A stretch of DNA of 32,309 nucleotides from Candidatus Neomicrothrix sp. (GTDB taxonomy: Bacteria > Actinomycetota > Acidimicrobiia > Acidimicrobiales > Aldehydirespiratoraceae), in assembly GCA_017852795.1 (NCBI GenBank), contig JAFMKU010000023.1, positions 1 to 32,309 on the forward strand. The letters are read 5' to 3'. Position 1 is the stretch's first letter, and every line of letters starts with the position of its first letter. Under the pieces are notes generated by a model that saw nothing but the letters and a program-made list of their open reading frames with translations, made no database searches and had not been told where the DNA came from. Made by a program: the position numbers and the translations under genes. Positions 1 to 8,718 of the stretch are shown here, piece after piece.

Positions 1-528
1 GTGGTAGTCGACCAGTTCGAGCCGTCGACGTTCAGGGTCGTGCCGGTAGATCACCTCGACGAGTTCTTCTGGGTGGAGCAGGTGGTCGGGTCCGGGCCGG
101 TCGTGGCGGTCGCGGTTGGTTTGGGTGGCGATCACCACCGCCAGGATCCCACCGATTTCGAGCTGCTCGGGAAGGCGGCTCAGCAGGTCGCGCTGGAGAT
201 AGTTGCTGACCGTGATCACGTCCCAGAGTTGATCGGGTAACGGTGTGGTTTCGAGATCAATCTCCAACGTGGCAATAGTCCGGTCTTCGGCCAGGGCCCG
301 TTGGCGGGCCTGAATGAGGCCAACGTCGCTTATGTCGGCCACTGTCACATCAAGACCAAGGCGGGCAAAGGCAAGGCTGTTCATCGACCCTCCGCCGGCG
401 ACGTCAAGGAGGCGACCGGTCGGCGGAAGGTAGGCGCTGACCAGATCGATCAGCGCTGAACCGTGGCTGGTGCCTCGACCAGCTTCAGCCCATTTGTCGT
501 TCCAGCGGTCTCGGTCGCCGGCAGCCAT
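1..528 (-). CDS. class I SAM-dependent methyltransferase (3' part outside window)
   Basis: The reading frame starts at ATG 526-528 and stays open for 176 codons to the window edge, so the C-terminus is missing. Residues 40-65 read LLDVAGGGS followed by DVTVADIS, which is motif I of a Rossmann-fold methyltransferase (glycine-rich loop binding S-adenosylmethionine, then the acidic residue that holds the ribose). The N-terminal WNDKWAEAG resembles TehB/UbiE-like small-molecule methyltransferases; the substrate cannot be told from sequence. It begins 3 bp after the valS stop codon and is probably co-transcribed and translationally coupled with it. The fold is seen directly; the substrate is unknown. 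Confidence 0.8.
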   Translation of the reverse strand, partial: MAAGDRDRWNDKWAEAGRGTSHGSALIDLVSAYLPPTGRLLDVAGGGSMNSLAFARLGLDVTVADISDVGLIQARQRALAEDRTIATLEIDLETTPLPDQLWDVITVSNYLQRDLLSRLPEQLEIGGILAVVIATQTNRDRHDRPGPDHLLHPEELVEVIYRHDPERRRLELVDYH

Positions 529-531
529 TGC

Positions 532-3135
532 TTAGGTCGGGTCGGTTTCGGGTTCGAGCTCAACGACGACCGTAAGGTCACGGGCCGCGTTCGGTTCCGA
601 AGCGCTGACCTGATGGATCACTCCTGCGGCTTTGACATCATCGAGGACAAGGTCCAGCAGGGCGAGTTGTTCGGCGGGTCCCGCGAAGCGAGCATCGGTC
701 ACCGCGGTTCGCAGTTTGCGTTTGGCTTCGGACTTTTCGCGTCGGACGATGGTGAGCGCCTCGGTGGCGATTTCGCAGGCGGCCCGTCCGGTGTGGGCAG
801 CAGGGGACCGGAGCTCGGCGCTATCCGGCCAGCTCTGGGTGTGGATCGAGCTGGGCTGCCACCAACTCCAAGCTTCTTCGGTGACGAACGGCAGGAACGG
901 AGCGAACAACCGTTGGATGGTTGAAAGCGCCAGTCGCAGGGCGTGATGAGCCGACGCGGCGCGGTCGTTGCCGTATTCGCCGTAGGCGCGAGCCTTCACC
1001 AGTTCGACGTAGTTGTCGGTGAACCACCAGAAGAACGCTTCGGTGCGTTCCAGCGAGCGGGCGTAGTCGAAGGCGTCAAACGCGGTGGTGGCCTCATCGA
1101 CGAGATCGGCGAGGCGGTCCAACATCGAACGGTCGAGCGGTTCGGTGATTCGTTGCGGTTCGATGGCTCCCGAGGTGTCGCCGAAGGTCAACACGAATTT
1201 GCTGGCGTTGAGCAGTTTGATGGCGAGTCGACGCCCGATCTTCATCTGGCCTTCGTCGAACGCGGTGTCGGTCCCGGGCCGTCCCGATGATGCCCAGTAG
1301 CGGACGGCGTCGGAGCCGTACTGGTCCAGCAGTTCGGTGGGGACCACCACGTTGCCTTTCGATTTCGACATCTTTTTGCGGTCCGGGTCGAGGATCCAAC
1401 CGGATAGGGCGCAGGTGCGCCACGGGACGGTGTCGGCGTCGAGGTGAGCTCGGACCACGGTCGAAAACAACCAGGTCCGGATGATGTCGTGGGCTTGCGG
1501 CCGCATGTCCATCGGGAACGTGGCGGCGTGAAGCTCCGGGTCGGTGCGCCAGCCGGTGGCGATCTGGGGGCTCAGCGATGATGTCGCCCAGGTGTCCATA
1601 ATGTCGGCTTCGCCAACGAAGCCATTAGCGAGACCCCGCTGCGATTCGTCGTAACCGTCGGGGGCATCGGTCGACGGGTCGATCGGAAGCTGTTGGTCAC
1701 CGGGGAGGATGGGGCGATCCCAGATGGGTTCGCCGTCGGCATCGAGGGGATACCAGAGCGGGATCGGCACCCCGAAGAAGCGCTGGCGGCTGATCAGCCA
1801 GTCGCCGTTGAGCCCTTCAATCCAGGAGGTGTAGCGGCTCTGCATGTAGCTGGGAACCCAGTTCATTTCGTCGCCGCGGGCGATCAACGCTTGTCGGAGG
1901 TCGTCGTCGCGCCCTCCGTTACGGATGTACCACTGGCGAGAGCTGACAATCTCCAGCGGTTTGTCGCCCTTTTCGAAGAACTTCACCGGATGGGTGATCG
2001 GTCGAGGGCCACCGTCGATCTCTTGGGCTTCGGTGAAGATGGCGACGATCTCGGTTTGGGCTTGCGCCGCTCGCAGCCCGGTCAGCCGCTGGTAAGCCGC
2101 CACCCCAGCCGGTTCGGTGATCCAGTCGGGGGTTTCGGCAGCGAACCGGCCGTCGCGTTGGATGACGGTCCGAACTGGCAGATCAAGCTCGCGCCACCAG
2201 GTCACGTCGGTGGTGTCACCAAAGGTGCAGATCATGGCGATGCCCGTTCCCTTTTCGGGGTCGGCAAGCGGATGGGCCAGAACCGGCACCTCAACGCCAA
2301 ACACCGGGGACCGCACCGATGCGCTTTCGAAATAGGGCTGGTACCGCGGGTCGTCGGGGTGGGCGACGAGGGCCACGCAGGACGGCACCAGTTCGGGCCG
2401 AGTGGTGTCGATCCAGATGTCAGGGGTGCCGTTGGTGCCGGCGAACCGCAGCTTGTGGTAGGCGCCGGGAAGTTCACGGTCTTCGAGTTCGGCCTGAGCG
2501 ACCGCGGTTTGGAAGGTCACGTCCCACAGCGACGGGGCTTCGACCTGGTAGGCGTGGCCGGCTCGAAGGTTGTCGAGGAAGGCCAGCTGGCTGATCCGTC
2601 GACAATGGTCGTTGATGGTTTCGTAGGTGCGGGTCCAGTCAACGGAGAGGCCGAGGCGACGGAACAGGCCTTCGAATGCTTTCTCGTCCTCGGCTGCGAG
2701 CTGGATGCAGAGTTCGATGAAGTTGGGGCGGCTGACCGCGAAGGTTCCCCGTTTGTCGATGGCTTTCGGATCGCCGGCGTCTTCAGGGGTGGGCAGCGCC
2801 GGGTCGTAGGGCAGGGACGGGTCGCAGCGGACCCCGAAGTAGTTCTGCACTCGGCGTTCGGTGGGTAGCCCGTTGTCGTCCCAACCCATGGGGTAGAAGA
2901 CGTCGAACCCGCTCATCCGCCGGTAGCGGGCAATGGTGTCGGTGTGGGTGTAGCTGAAGACGTGGCCGACGTGAAGCGATCCGCTCACGGTGGGTGGGGG
3001 AGTGTCGATGGAGAACACCTGGTCTCGGGGTTTGTCTCCGGCGAAGTGGTAGATCCCTGCGGTATCCCATACCGAGTCCCACTTGTCCTCAAGTCCGTCT
3101 AGGTTGGGCTTTTCGGGAATCTGAGGCACGGTCAT
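532..3135 (-). CDS. valS: valine--tRNA ligase, archaeal-type subfamily
   Basis: Cytoplasmic enzyme that attaches valine to tRNA(Val) and edits mischarged threonine. With the start at 3135 (MTVPQIPEKP) it has 867 residues. The class I signature HVGH lies at about residues 55-58 inside PPPTVSGSLHVGHVFSY, KMSKS at about 588-592, and the inserted CP1 editing domain lies between them, followed by an anticodon-binding domain (WWFTDNYVELVKARAY). The PPPTVSG and DDNGLPTER wording matches the subfamily I know from archaea and rickettsiae; the usual bacterial form has PPPNVTG and a C-terminal coiled-coil arm, which is absent here. An in-frame ATG at 3171 would add 12 residues (GPGILGVC) with no family similarity, and neither start has a clear Shine-Dalgarno. 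The methyltransferase gene follows after 3 bp. Confidence 0.96.
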   Translation of the reverse strand: MTVPQIPEKPNLDGLEDKWDSVWDTAGIYHFAGDKPRDQVFSIDTPPPTVSGSLHVGHVFSYTHTDTIARYRRMSGFDVFYPMGWDDNGLPTERRVQNYFGVRCDPSLPYDPALPTPEDAGDPKAIDKRGTFAVSRPNFIELCIQLAAEDEKAFEGLFRRLGLSVDWTRTYETINDHCRRISQLAFLDNLRAGHAYQVEAPSLWDVTFQTAVAQAELEDRELPGAYHKLRFAGTNGTPDIWIDTTRPELVPSCVALVAHPDDPRYQPYFESASVRSPVFGVEVPVLAHPLADPEKGTGIAMICTFGDTTDVTWWRELDLPVRTVIQRDGRFAAETPDWITEPAGVAAYQRLTGLRAAQAQTEIVAIFTEAQEIDGGPRPITHPVKFFEKGDKPLEIVSSRQWYIRNGGRDDDLRQALIARGDEMNWVPSYMQSRYTSWIEGLNGDWLISRQRFFGVPIPLWYPLDADGEPIWDRPILPGDQQLPIDPSTDAPDGYDESQRGLANGFVGEADIMDTWATSSLSPQIATGWRTDPELHAATFPMDMRPQAHDIIRTWLFSTVVRAHLDADTVPWRTCALSGWILDPDRKKMSKSKGNVVVPTELLDQYGSDAVRYWASSGRPGTDTAFDEGQMKIGRRLAIKLLNASKFVLTFGDTSGAIEPQRITEPLDRSMLDRLADLVDEATTAFDAFDYARSLERTEAFFWWFTDNYVELVKARAYGEYGNDRAASAHHALRLALSTIQRLFAPFLPFVTEEAWSWWQPSSIHTQSWPDSAELRSPAAHTGRAACEIATEALTIVRREKSEAKRKLRTAVTDARFAGPAEQLALLDLVLDDVKAAGVIHQVSASEPNAARDLTVVVELEPETDPT

Positions 3136-3203
3136 ACAGACACCGAGGATACCCGGCCCGACCGGGGTCACCGTTCGAGTTGTCAGACGGAGAAACCCCG
3201 CGG

Positions 3204-3232
3204 TTGACTTTCAGTTACCAATCGGTAAGTTG
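3204..3232 (+). promoter_or_regulatory. candidate promoter with dyad operator upstream of the acyl-CoA dehydrogenase
   Basis: TTGACT (3204-3209) is a good -35 match. A dyad TTACC-AATC-GGTAA (3215-3228) sits just downstream, over the spacer and the expected -10, where a bound repressor would block polymerase. The -10 (about 3226-3231, TAAGTT) is weak. Short dyads of this size are typical of TetR-family regulators of fatty-acid genes; the regulator is not in the window. The site also lies between divergent valS and the dehydrogenase. Confidence 0.4.
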
Positions 3233-3301
3233 GAGAAAAGGACCATCCCCCACGGTTTTTGGAACCCACGGACCGAAGAACCCTTGTCGAAGGAGCTTGT
3301 C

Positions 3302-4516
3302 ATGGCCGACTTCTCACTTGAACTCAACGAAGACCAACTCGCACTTCAGAAGTGGATCCACGAGTTTGCCGTTGATGTCATCCGGCCCAACGCTGAGGAG
3401 TGGGATGAGCGCGAAGAGTTCCCGTGGCCGATCGTCCAGCAAGCCGCAGAGATCGGGTTGTACGGATGGGAGTTCAACGCCGAACTCATGATGAACGATC
3501 CCACCGGCATTTCGATGCCGATGGCGATTGAGGAAATCTTTTGGGGCGATGCCGGCATCGGCATGGCCATCATGGGATCGGGTCTTGCGGCGGCCGGTAT
3601 CGGTGCGTCCGGCACCTCCGAGCAGGTGATGGAGTGGGTGCCGCAGTGTTACGGCTCAGCCGATGACATCAAGGTTGGGGCGTTCTGCGCCTCGGAACCC
3701 GACGCCGGATCCGACGTGGGTGGGTACCGAACCTCAGCCCGCTACGACGAGGCCACCGACGAATGGGTGCTCAACGGCACCAAAGCTTGGATCACCAACG
3801 GCGGGATCGCCAACGTCCATGTCGTGGTCGGTGTCGTCGATCCGGCGCTCGGCTCGAAAGGGCACGCCAGTTTCGTGGTTCCACCTGGAACCCCGGGTCT
3901 GAGCCAGGGCCAGAAGTACAAGAAGCACGGCATCCGAGCGAGCCACACCTCTGAAGTGGTCCTCGATGACGTGCGGGTTCCCGGCCGTTGCCTGCTTGGC
4001 GGCAAAGAAAAGCTCGACGAACGTTTGGCCCGAGTGCGTGAAGGCAAGCCCGGCAACGCTCAAGCCGCCATGCAGACCTTCGAAGCGACCCGTCCGGCGG
4101 TCGGTGCGCAGGCCCTCGGGATCGCCCGAGCCGCAACCGAATACGCCACCGAGTACGCCAAAGAGCGTCACGCGTTTGGTCGACCGATCATCATGAACCA
4201 GTCGATCGCGTTCATGCTGGCCGACATGGCAACCGAGGTTGAGGCAACCCGTGCTTTGATCTGGAAAGCGGCGTGGCTCGGGAAGCAACGCAATTTCAAG
4301 AACGCCGAAGGGTCGATGGCCAAGCTCAAAGCGGGCCGGGTTGCCACCTGGGCCACCGAGCGGGCCATTCAGGTCCTCGGCGGCTACGGCTACACCCGGG
4401 AATACCCGGTTGAGCGTTGGCATCGTGATGCCAAGATCCACGACATTTTCGAAGGCACCGAGCAGATCCAGCAGCTCGTGATCAGCCGAGCCATCTCCGG
4501 TATGCGCATCGAGTAG
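3302..4516 (+). CDS. acyl-CoA dehydrogenase
   Basis: FAD-dependent enzyme for the first step of beta-oxidation (acyl-CoA to trans-2-enoyl-CoA, electrons to ETF). It has 404 residues, the usual length. Start ATG 3302 is preferred because GAAGGAG (3289-3295) lies 6 bases before it; a TTG at 3230 in the same frame adds 24 residues unlike the family. The helical N-terminal domain, middle beta domain (GAFCASEPDAGSD, WITNGG) and C-terminal helices with RHAFGRPI and QVLGGYGYTREYPVER are all present. The catalytic base is the glutamate of FEGTEQIQ at about residue 384, the medium-chain-type position. Chain-length preference cannot be read from sequence. It is probably a single-gene transcript; the next gene converges on it after a 10-bp gap. 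Confidence 0.95.
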   Translation: MADFSLELNEDQLALQKWIHEFAVDVIRPNAEEWDEREEFPWPIVQQAAEIGLYGWEFNAELMMNDPTGISMPMAIEEIFWGDAGIGMAIMGSGLAAAGIGASGTSEQVMEWVPQCYGSADDIKVGAFCASEPDAGSDVGGYRTSARYDEATDEWVLNGTKAWITNGGIANVHVVVGVVDPALGSKGHASFVVPPGTPGLSQGQKYKKHGIRASHTSEVVLDDVRVPGRCLLGGKEKLDERLARVREGKPGNAQAAMQTFEATRPAVGAQALGIARAATEYATEYAKERHAFGRPIIMNQSIAFMLADMATEVEATRALIWKAAWLGKQRNFKNAEGSMAKLKAGRVATWATERAIQVLGGYGYTREYPVERWHRDAKIHDIFEGTEQIQQLVISRAISGMRIE

Positions 4517-4526
4517 TGCTCTCCGG

Positions 4527-5780
4527 TTAGGGCCTGAGTTTTTTGCTCCAGGCGCTAAACGAGCGAACCGATCCGTCGTGGTCGGGCACGAGCCACGGCC
4601 ACGGATGGATTTCGGCCGGACCAATGCCTTGGGACCGTTGCACAAAACCCGGTACCGGAGCGTGGGTTACTGCCACGGCCCGACCGGTGAGCACCTCGAC
4701 CGGGTCACCGAGGTAGACCTCGAGGTGCCGAAGTTCGGCCATTTCGGCCAGCGTTTCCAGGAGAAAGATCAACCGCTTGGCGCTCAACTGCAGGCGGGCC
4801 AGCAGAGGTTGGTCGAACACAAAAACCACCGGCAGATCAGGGTGGGCGACCATCGCAGGGTCGCTCGCACCGAGCGATTCTGCGGTGAGCCAGACTGCTT
4901 CCGGGGACTGATAGGTGACGACCTCACGAGGCCCCCGCTGATCGACTTCGGTCGGCCAGTCAACCGGAACCATCGGCTGGTCGTCGGGGTAGTCCTCCAG
5001 TGGACAGGCCGCAGCATGCGGACAACTCCGGCAGAGTTCGGGAGCTCGACGTTGCACTTGATCACGAGCAAACCCGTACTGCCGACTGGAGCCGACCCCC
5101 ACCGTCCACTGCCAACCCAGACGGTTGGCGGCTCGCGAACCGTCGAGCAGATGGGTAAAGAAACGGTCTTCACCGGTCCGCCAGTCGAGTTGGTTGCGCA
5201 CCCCCCAGTCGCTGGCCAACCACATCCGGGCCTGATTGACCAGCCACCCGTCGGTTTCGAGTTCGTCGACTGCGGCGTCTAGGCAGGGAAGCATTCGATC
5301 CCAACCGCTGCCGGGGCGAGACGCCTGCGGATCGTGGCGTAACGGCGAGGCCGTTGCCGAACCCAACCGGGCGTACCAGTGCCGGGCGTATTCCTGCCAG
5401 AGCAGTTCCTGGCGGAACGCTCTGACGTCATCGGAGGGTCCATGCTCAACCGCCGACCAGACCTCCGGCAAGGAAAGCAACCCGTGGCGGATGTAGGGAG
5501 AAAGGCCGGATGCCCGCCGGTCAGCAATCGGCAGTACCTGATTTCTGCCGTCGCGATAGCCGGTCACATCAAACCGGTTCAAGGCTGCGTCGGCTGCGAT
5601 TTGCCCACCGCGAAAGCGGGGCGAGCCAACAACCGGACCCGAATAGAGGCCGTCGAACTGGTCGGCAATGCAGGCTTCGACCGAGGATCGGGTCGCGGTA
5701 GGAAGTTCAAAACGCACCAATGGAACCTGCTTCTGCTCACCAAGCAAACCGGTCTTTCGACACGGCGATGTGGTCTGCAT
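4527..5780 (-). CDS. photolyase/cryptochrome-like flavoprotein with permuted domain order
   Basis: In the 417-residue frame from ATG 5780, the FAD-binding helical domain of photolyases comes first: SPYIRHG (about 94-100), FRQELLWQEY (122-131), WDRMLPCLDAAVDEL...GWLVNQARM (160-185), DGSRAAN and GWQW (213-223). A short linker with three cysteines follows (C250, C253, C259; ELCRSCPHAAACPLEDYP). Residues 288-413 then resemble the Rossmann-like domain that is normally N-terminal: VWLTAESLGASDPAM, VVFVFDQPLL, SAKRLIFLLETL, VYLGDP, ending SFSAWSK where photolyases have FTPFxKxW. No Shine-Dalgarno precedes 5780; GTG 5717 is an alternative start nearer to the conserved sequence. Likely roles are light-dependent DNA repair or blue-light sensing, which sequence alone cannot separate. 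It is divergent from the next gene, 67 bp away. Confidence 0.82.
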   Translation of the reverse strand: MQTTSPCRKTGLLGEQKQVPLVRFELPTATRSSVEACIADQFDGLYSGPVVGSPRFRGGQIAADAALNRFDVTGYRDGRNQVLPIADRRASGLSPYIRHGLLSLPEVWSAVEHGPSDDVRAFRQELLWQEYARHWYARLGSATASPLRHDPQASRPGSGWDRMLPCLDAAVDELETDGWLVNQARMWLASDWGVRNQLDWRTGEDRFFTHLLDGSRAANRLGWQWTVGVGSSRQYGFARDQVQRRAPELCRSCPHAAACPLEDYPDDQPMVPVDWPTEVDQRGPREVVTYQSPEAVWLTAESLGASDPAMVAHPDLPVVFVFDQPLLARLQLSAKRLIFLLETLAEMAELRHLEVYLGDPVEVLTGRAVAVTHAPVPGFVQRSQGIGPAEIHPWPWLVPDHDGSVRSFSAWSKKLRP

Positions 5781-5847
5781 GCTATTGACCGTCGGGGCGA
5801 AAACTCCTAGGTTCAGGCGAAGCCAAGCACAGGGGGGATAGCTGGGA

Positions 5848-7716
5848 ATGGCTGCAACCATGCTGGAAAGCGTGTCGCCAAAGGCCGAAACGATGACCGT
5901 TGCCTCGCTGGCCCGCGACTGGTCGGAGCGGGCGCCGAAACAGGTCGCTATGCGCGAGAAAGATTTCGGCATCTGGCACGAGTACACCTGGGCCAAGACC
6001 TGGGATCTGATCGAAACCGCGGCCCACGGCCTGCTGGCCAGCGGAATTCAGGTCGGTGATCGGGTGGCTATCCATTCCGAGGACCGCCCTGAATGGGTCA
6101 TTCTTGATCTTGCCGCGGTGGCCCTACGAGGTGTTGCTGTAGGGCTCTACCCGACCAACCCGACGGCCGAAGTCGAATACCTGGTGAGCGACTGCAGTCC
6201 CCGGGTGTTCTTTGCCGAAGATCAAGAACAGGCCGACAAGGTGCTGGCCGTGGACCCCACCATCTCGTCGTGCATCGAACGGATCATCTACGTCGAGCCC
6301 CGTGGGTTCGGCGATTACCGAGACCAACGCCTGATCTTCTGGGACGACTTCCTGGCCTTGGGTCGTGCCCACCGCGAAGCCAACCCAGGTGCAGTGGCAG
6401 AACTCATGGCGGCGGCGCAACCCGACGACATCATGACCCTCGTCTACACCTCAGGGACGACCGGTCCGCCCAAGGGCGCCATGTTGACCAACACCAACGC
6501 GGGCTTTGCCATGCAAAAGATCGTCAGCGAACCGGAGCGGTTCCCTGACCGCCGAGTTCCCGGCCCGGACGACCTGATCGTCACCTACCTTCCGCTCTGC
6601 CATGTAGCCGAACGCATCTTCTCCACTTGGACGCTTTGCATCAGTGGCGCCTCGTTGAACTTCGCCGAGTCGATCGACACGGTGACGATCAACCTACGAG
6701 AGATCCAACCGACGGTGTTCTTCGCCGTTCCTCGTATCTGGGAACGGCTCCATGCTTCGGTGTTCATCCGCGGCAACGACGCATCACCGTTTAAGAAGCT
6801 GTTCTTCCGGCTCGGGTTGGCGCTGGCGTCTCGGATCGGGGCGGCCAAGGTCGCGAACGGCGGCGAGCACACCGCCAAAAGTCGTCTGCTGGCCATGATC
6901 GGCGAGCCGCTGGTGTTTCGAGCCATGAGAGAACGACTCGGACTGCGGCGTTGCCGCTATTCGGCCTCGGGTGCTGCCGCGATCGCCCCTGAGGTCCTGC
7001 AGTTTTTCATGGGTATCGGTGTTCCGGTCTTTGAGTTGTACGGCATGACCGAAAACTCAGCGGTAGCGACCTGCAACATGGCCGGCCGTCTCAAACTCGG
7101 AACGGTCGGTGAGCCCTATGCCGGTATCGGGTTGCGCCTCGACCCGGAAAACAACGAGATCCAAACCAAGCACGATGGGGTGTTCAAGGGTTACTGGAAC
7201 AAGCCCGAACAGACAGCTGAGACGTTCACGGAAGACGGCTGGTTAATGACGGGCGACGTCGGCGAATGGGTCGATGGCACCCACATCAAGATCGTTGACC
7301 GGATCAAACACATCATCATCACCTCCGGCGGGAAGAACATCTCGCCGTCGGAAATTGAGAACTCGCTGAAGACCTCGGTGTTTGTGAAAGAAGCGATGGT
7401 GGTCGGCGACGGCCGAAAGTTCCTGTCGGCGTTGATCGGTATCGAGTTGGAAACGGTGGGGAACTGGGCCCTACGTAACAACATCCCGTACACGACCTAC
7501 CGTGACCTTTCCGAAAAGCCTGAAGTGATCGAGTTAGTACAAAGCGTGGTCAACGAGACCAACGAGAAGTTCGCTCGGGTGGAAAACATCAGAGAATTCC
7601 GGCTGCTTCCAAAGGAACTTGACCACGAAGATGGCGAACTCACCGCAACTCAGAAGATCAAGCGAAGCTCAATGATGGACATGTTTGGCGAACTCGTGGA
7701 GTCGATGTACGCATGA
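5848..7716 (+). CDS. AMP-dependent acyl-CoA synthetase (FadD15-like)
   Basis: Converts a carboxylic acid, ATP and CoA to acyl-CoA, AMP and pyrophosphate. It has 622 residues, typical of the long-chain FadD15/FACL group. The nucleotide-binding loop YTSGTTGPPKGAMLTN begins at residue 200; YGMTENSAVATCNM and the hinge motif GWLMTGDVGEWVDGTHIKIVDRIKHII are intact, and the C-terminal lid domain is complete. Start ATG 5848 follows a purine-rich stretch (GGGGGGAT, then GGGA). The stop codon overlaps the permease gene (ATGA), so it is the first gene of the transporter operon. That placement suggests it activates the acid the transporter brings in. The substrate (fatty or aromatic acid) is not determined. 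Confidence 0.92.
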   Translation: MAATMLESVSPKAETMTVASLARDWSERAPKQVAMREKDFGIWHEYTWAKTWDLIETAAHGLLASGIQVGDRVAIHSEDRPEWVILDLAAVALRGVAVGLYPTNPTAEVEYLVSDCSPRVFFAEDQEQADKVLAVDPTISSCIERIIYVEPRGFGDYRDQRLIFWDDFLALGRAHREANPGAVAELMAAAQPDDIMTLVYTSGTTGPPKGAMLTNTNAGFAMQKIVSEPERFPDRRVPGPDDLIVTYLPLCHVAERIFSTWTLCISGASLNFAESIDTVTINLREIQPTVFFAVPRIWERLHASVFIRGNDASPFKKLFFRLGLALASRIGAAKVANGGEHTAKSRLLAMIGEPLVFRAMRERLGLRRCRYSASGAAAIAPEVLQFFMGIGVPVFELYGMTENSAVATCNMAGRLKLGTVGEPYAGIGLRLDPENNEIQTKHDGVFKGYWNKPEQTAETFTEDGWLMTGDVGEWVDGTHIKIVDRIKHIIITSGGKNISPSEIENSLKTSVFVKEAMVVGDGRKFLSALIGIELETVGNWALRNNIPYTTYRDLSEKPEVIELVQSVVNETNEKFARVENIREFRLLPKELDHEDGELTATQKIKRSSMMDMFGELVESMYA

Positions 7717-8717
7717 TGACTGCCCTCCAACTCGCCCAGACCGGTGCGGGCGCAACCTTCCTACAGACCTTGGTCAAGGCGTTGGCGCTCGGTTCGGTGT
7801 ACGTGCTGATCGCGCTCGGGTTTGTCATCGTGTTCAAAGCCACGCAGGTGCTCAACTTTGCCGCCGGTGCGATTGCCATGGCTGGTGCCATGTTCATGTC
7901 GATCTTGATCAGCGACGGTGGGATCCCGCTGTTGCCTTTCGACAACCCGTTGGCTCCCGCCGAGGGAGAAGCAGCCAGTATCCCGATGTGGGGCGTGCAT
8001 GTGCTGATCGCCTTGGTGTTCGCGGCGTTGTTCGGGTTGGTGTTGGAGCGGGTGGCGATCCGCCCCATGGTCGGGCAACCGCTGTTTGCCATGGCGGTGG
8101 TCACGCTGGGCATTGAGGTTGCGGTTCGGCCGTTCAACTTGGATGCAACCGCTCTGGAGAGCCGCAACCTTGGCGTGCCTTGGAAAGCCGAGACGTGGGA
8201 ATTGGCCGGTGCCATCGTCCCGAAGTCGTATGTGGCAGCCGTGGTGCTGGCCGCTATTGGCAGTACCGCCGTCCTGCTGTTTTTCCGGTCTCGGCTGGGG
8301 GTCGCGATGCGAGCCGTGGCCTTTGACCAAGAGGCCGCGATGGCTCAGGGGATCAACGTCGGCCGGGTGTTTGCCATCGCCTGGGGGCTCGGCGCCGCGC
8401 TCGCCGCGCTGGGAGCGATTACCTACGGCATGGCTCCGTTTCCACCTGGTGGCAACGTGAGTCAGGAAATCCATCCCATTCTGGCGTTCCGAGTGTTGCC
8501 GGTAATCGTGCTCGGCGGGCTTGATTCGATCGCCGGTGCGATCGTCGGTGGGGTGATGATCGCTTCAGCCGAAATCTTCGCGGGGCAGTACCTCTCGCAA
8601 TACAACGACACCTTGGGCTCGGGGTATTCCACGATCGTTCCTTATCTGGTGATGCTGGTGGTGCTGGTGGTGCGACCGTTCGGCATTTTCGGAACTCCCG
8701 AGATCAGGAGGGTGTGA
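7713..8717 (+). CDS. Liv-type ABC transporter permease, LivH-like
   Basis: Inner-membrane subunit of a HAAT-family (branched-chain amino acid type) importer, 334 residues with about eight hydrophobic segments. The N-terminal ALALGSVYVLIALGFVIVFKATQVLNFAAGAIAMAGA is characteristic of LivH. The cytoplasmic coupling loop contains EAAMAQGINVGRVFAIAWG from about residue 207, which docks on the ATPases. The start overlaps the synthetase stop by 4 bp; a second ATG follows at once at 7716. The family also carries aromatic acids, amides and fatty-acid-like substrates, so the Liv name does not fix the substrate here. Confidence 0.93.
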   Translation: MMTALQLAQTGAGATFLQTLVKALALGSVYVLIALGFVIVFKATQVLNFAAGAIAMAGAMFMSILISDGGIPLLPFDNPLAPAEGEAASIPMWGVHVLIALVFAALFGLVLERVAIRPMVGQPLFAMAVVTLGIEVAVRPFNLDATALESRNLGVPWKAETWELAGAIVPKSYVAAVVLAAIGSTAVLLFFRSRLGVAMRAVAFDQEAAMAQGINVGRVFAIAWGLGAALAALGAITYGMAPFPPGGNVSQEIHPILAFRVLPVIVLGGLDSIAGAIVGGVMIASAEIFAGQYLSQYNDTLGSGYSTIVPYLVMLVVLVVRPFGIFGTPEIRRV

Positions 8718-8718
8718 C

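Noticed and set aside
1693-2868. A 391-codon plus-strand open frame opposite valS
   Set aside because: It lies wholly antisense to a clear ValS and has no domain-like sequence; long antisense frames are expected in GC-rich coding DNA.
3734-4645. A 303-codon minus-strand open frame opposite the acyl-CoA dehydrogenase
   Set aside because: It is antisense to a conserved enzyme, overlaps the photolyase-like gene end, and has no recognisable family.
5781-5996. N-terminal extension of the photolyase-like frame
   Set aside because: It would overlap the start of the divergent synthetase gene, and the added residues do not resemble the family.
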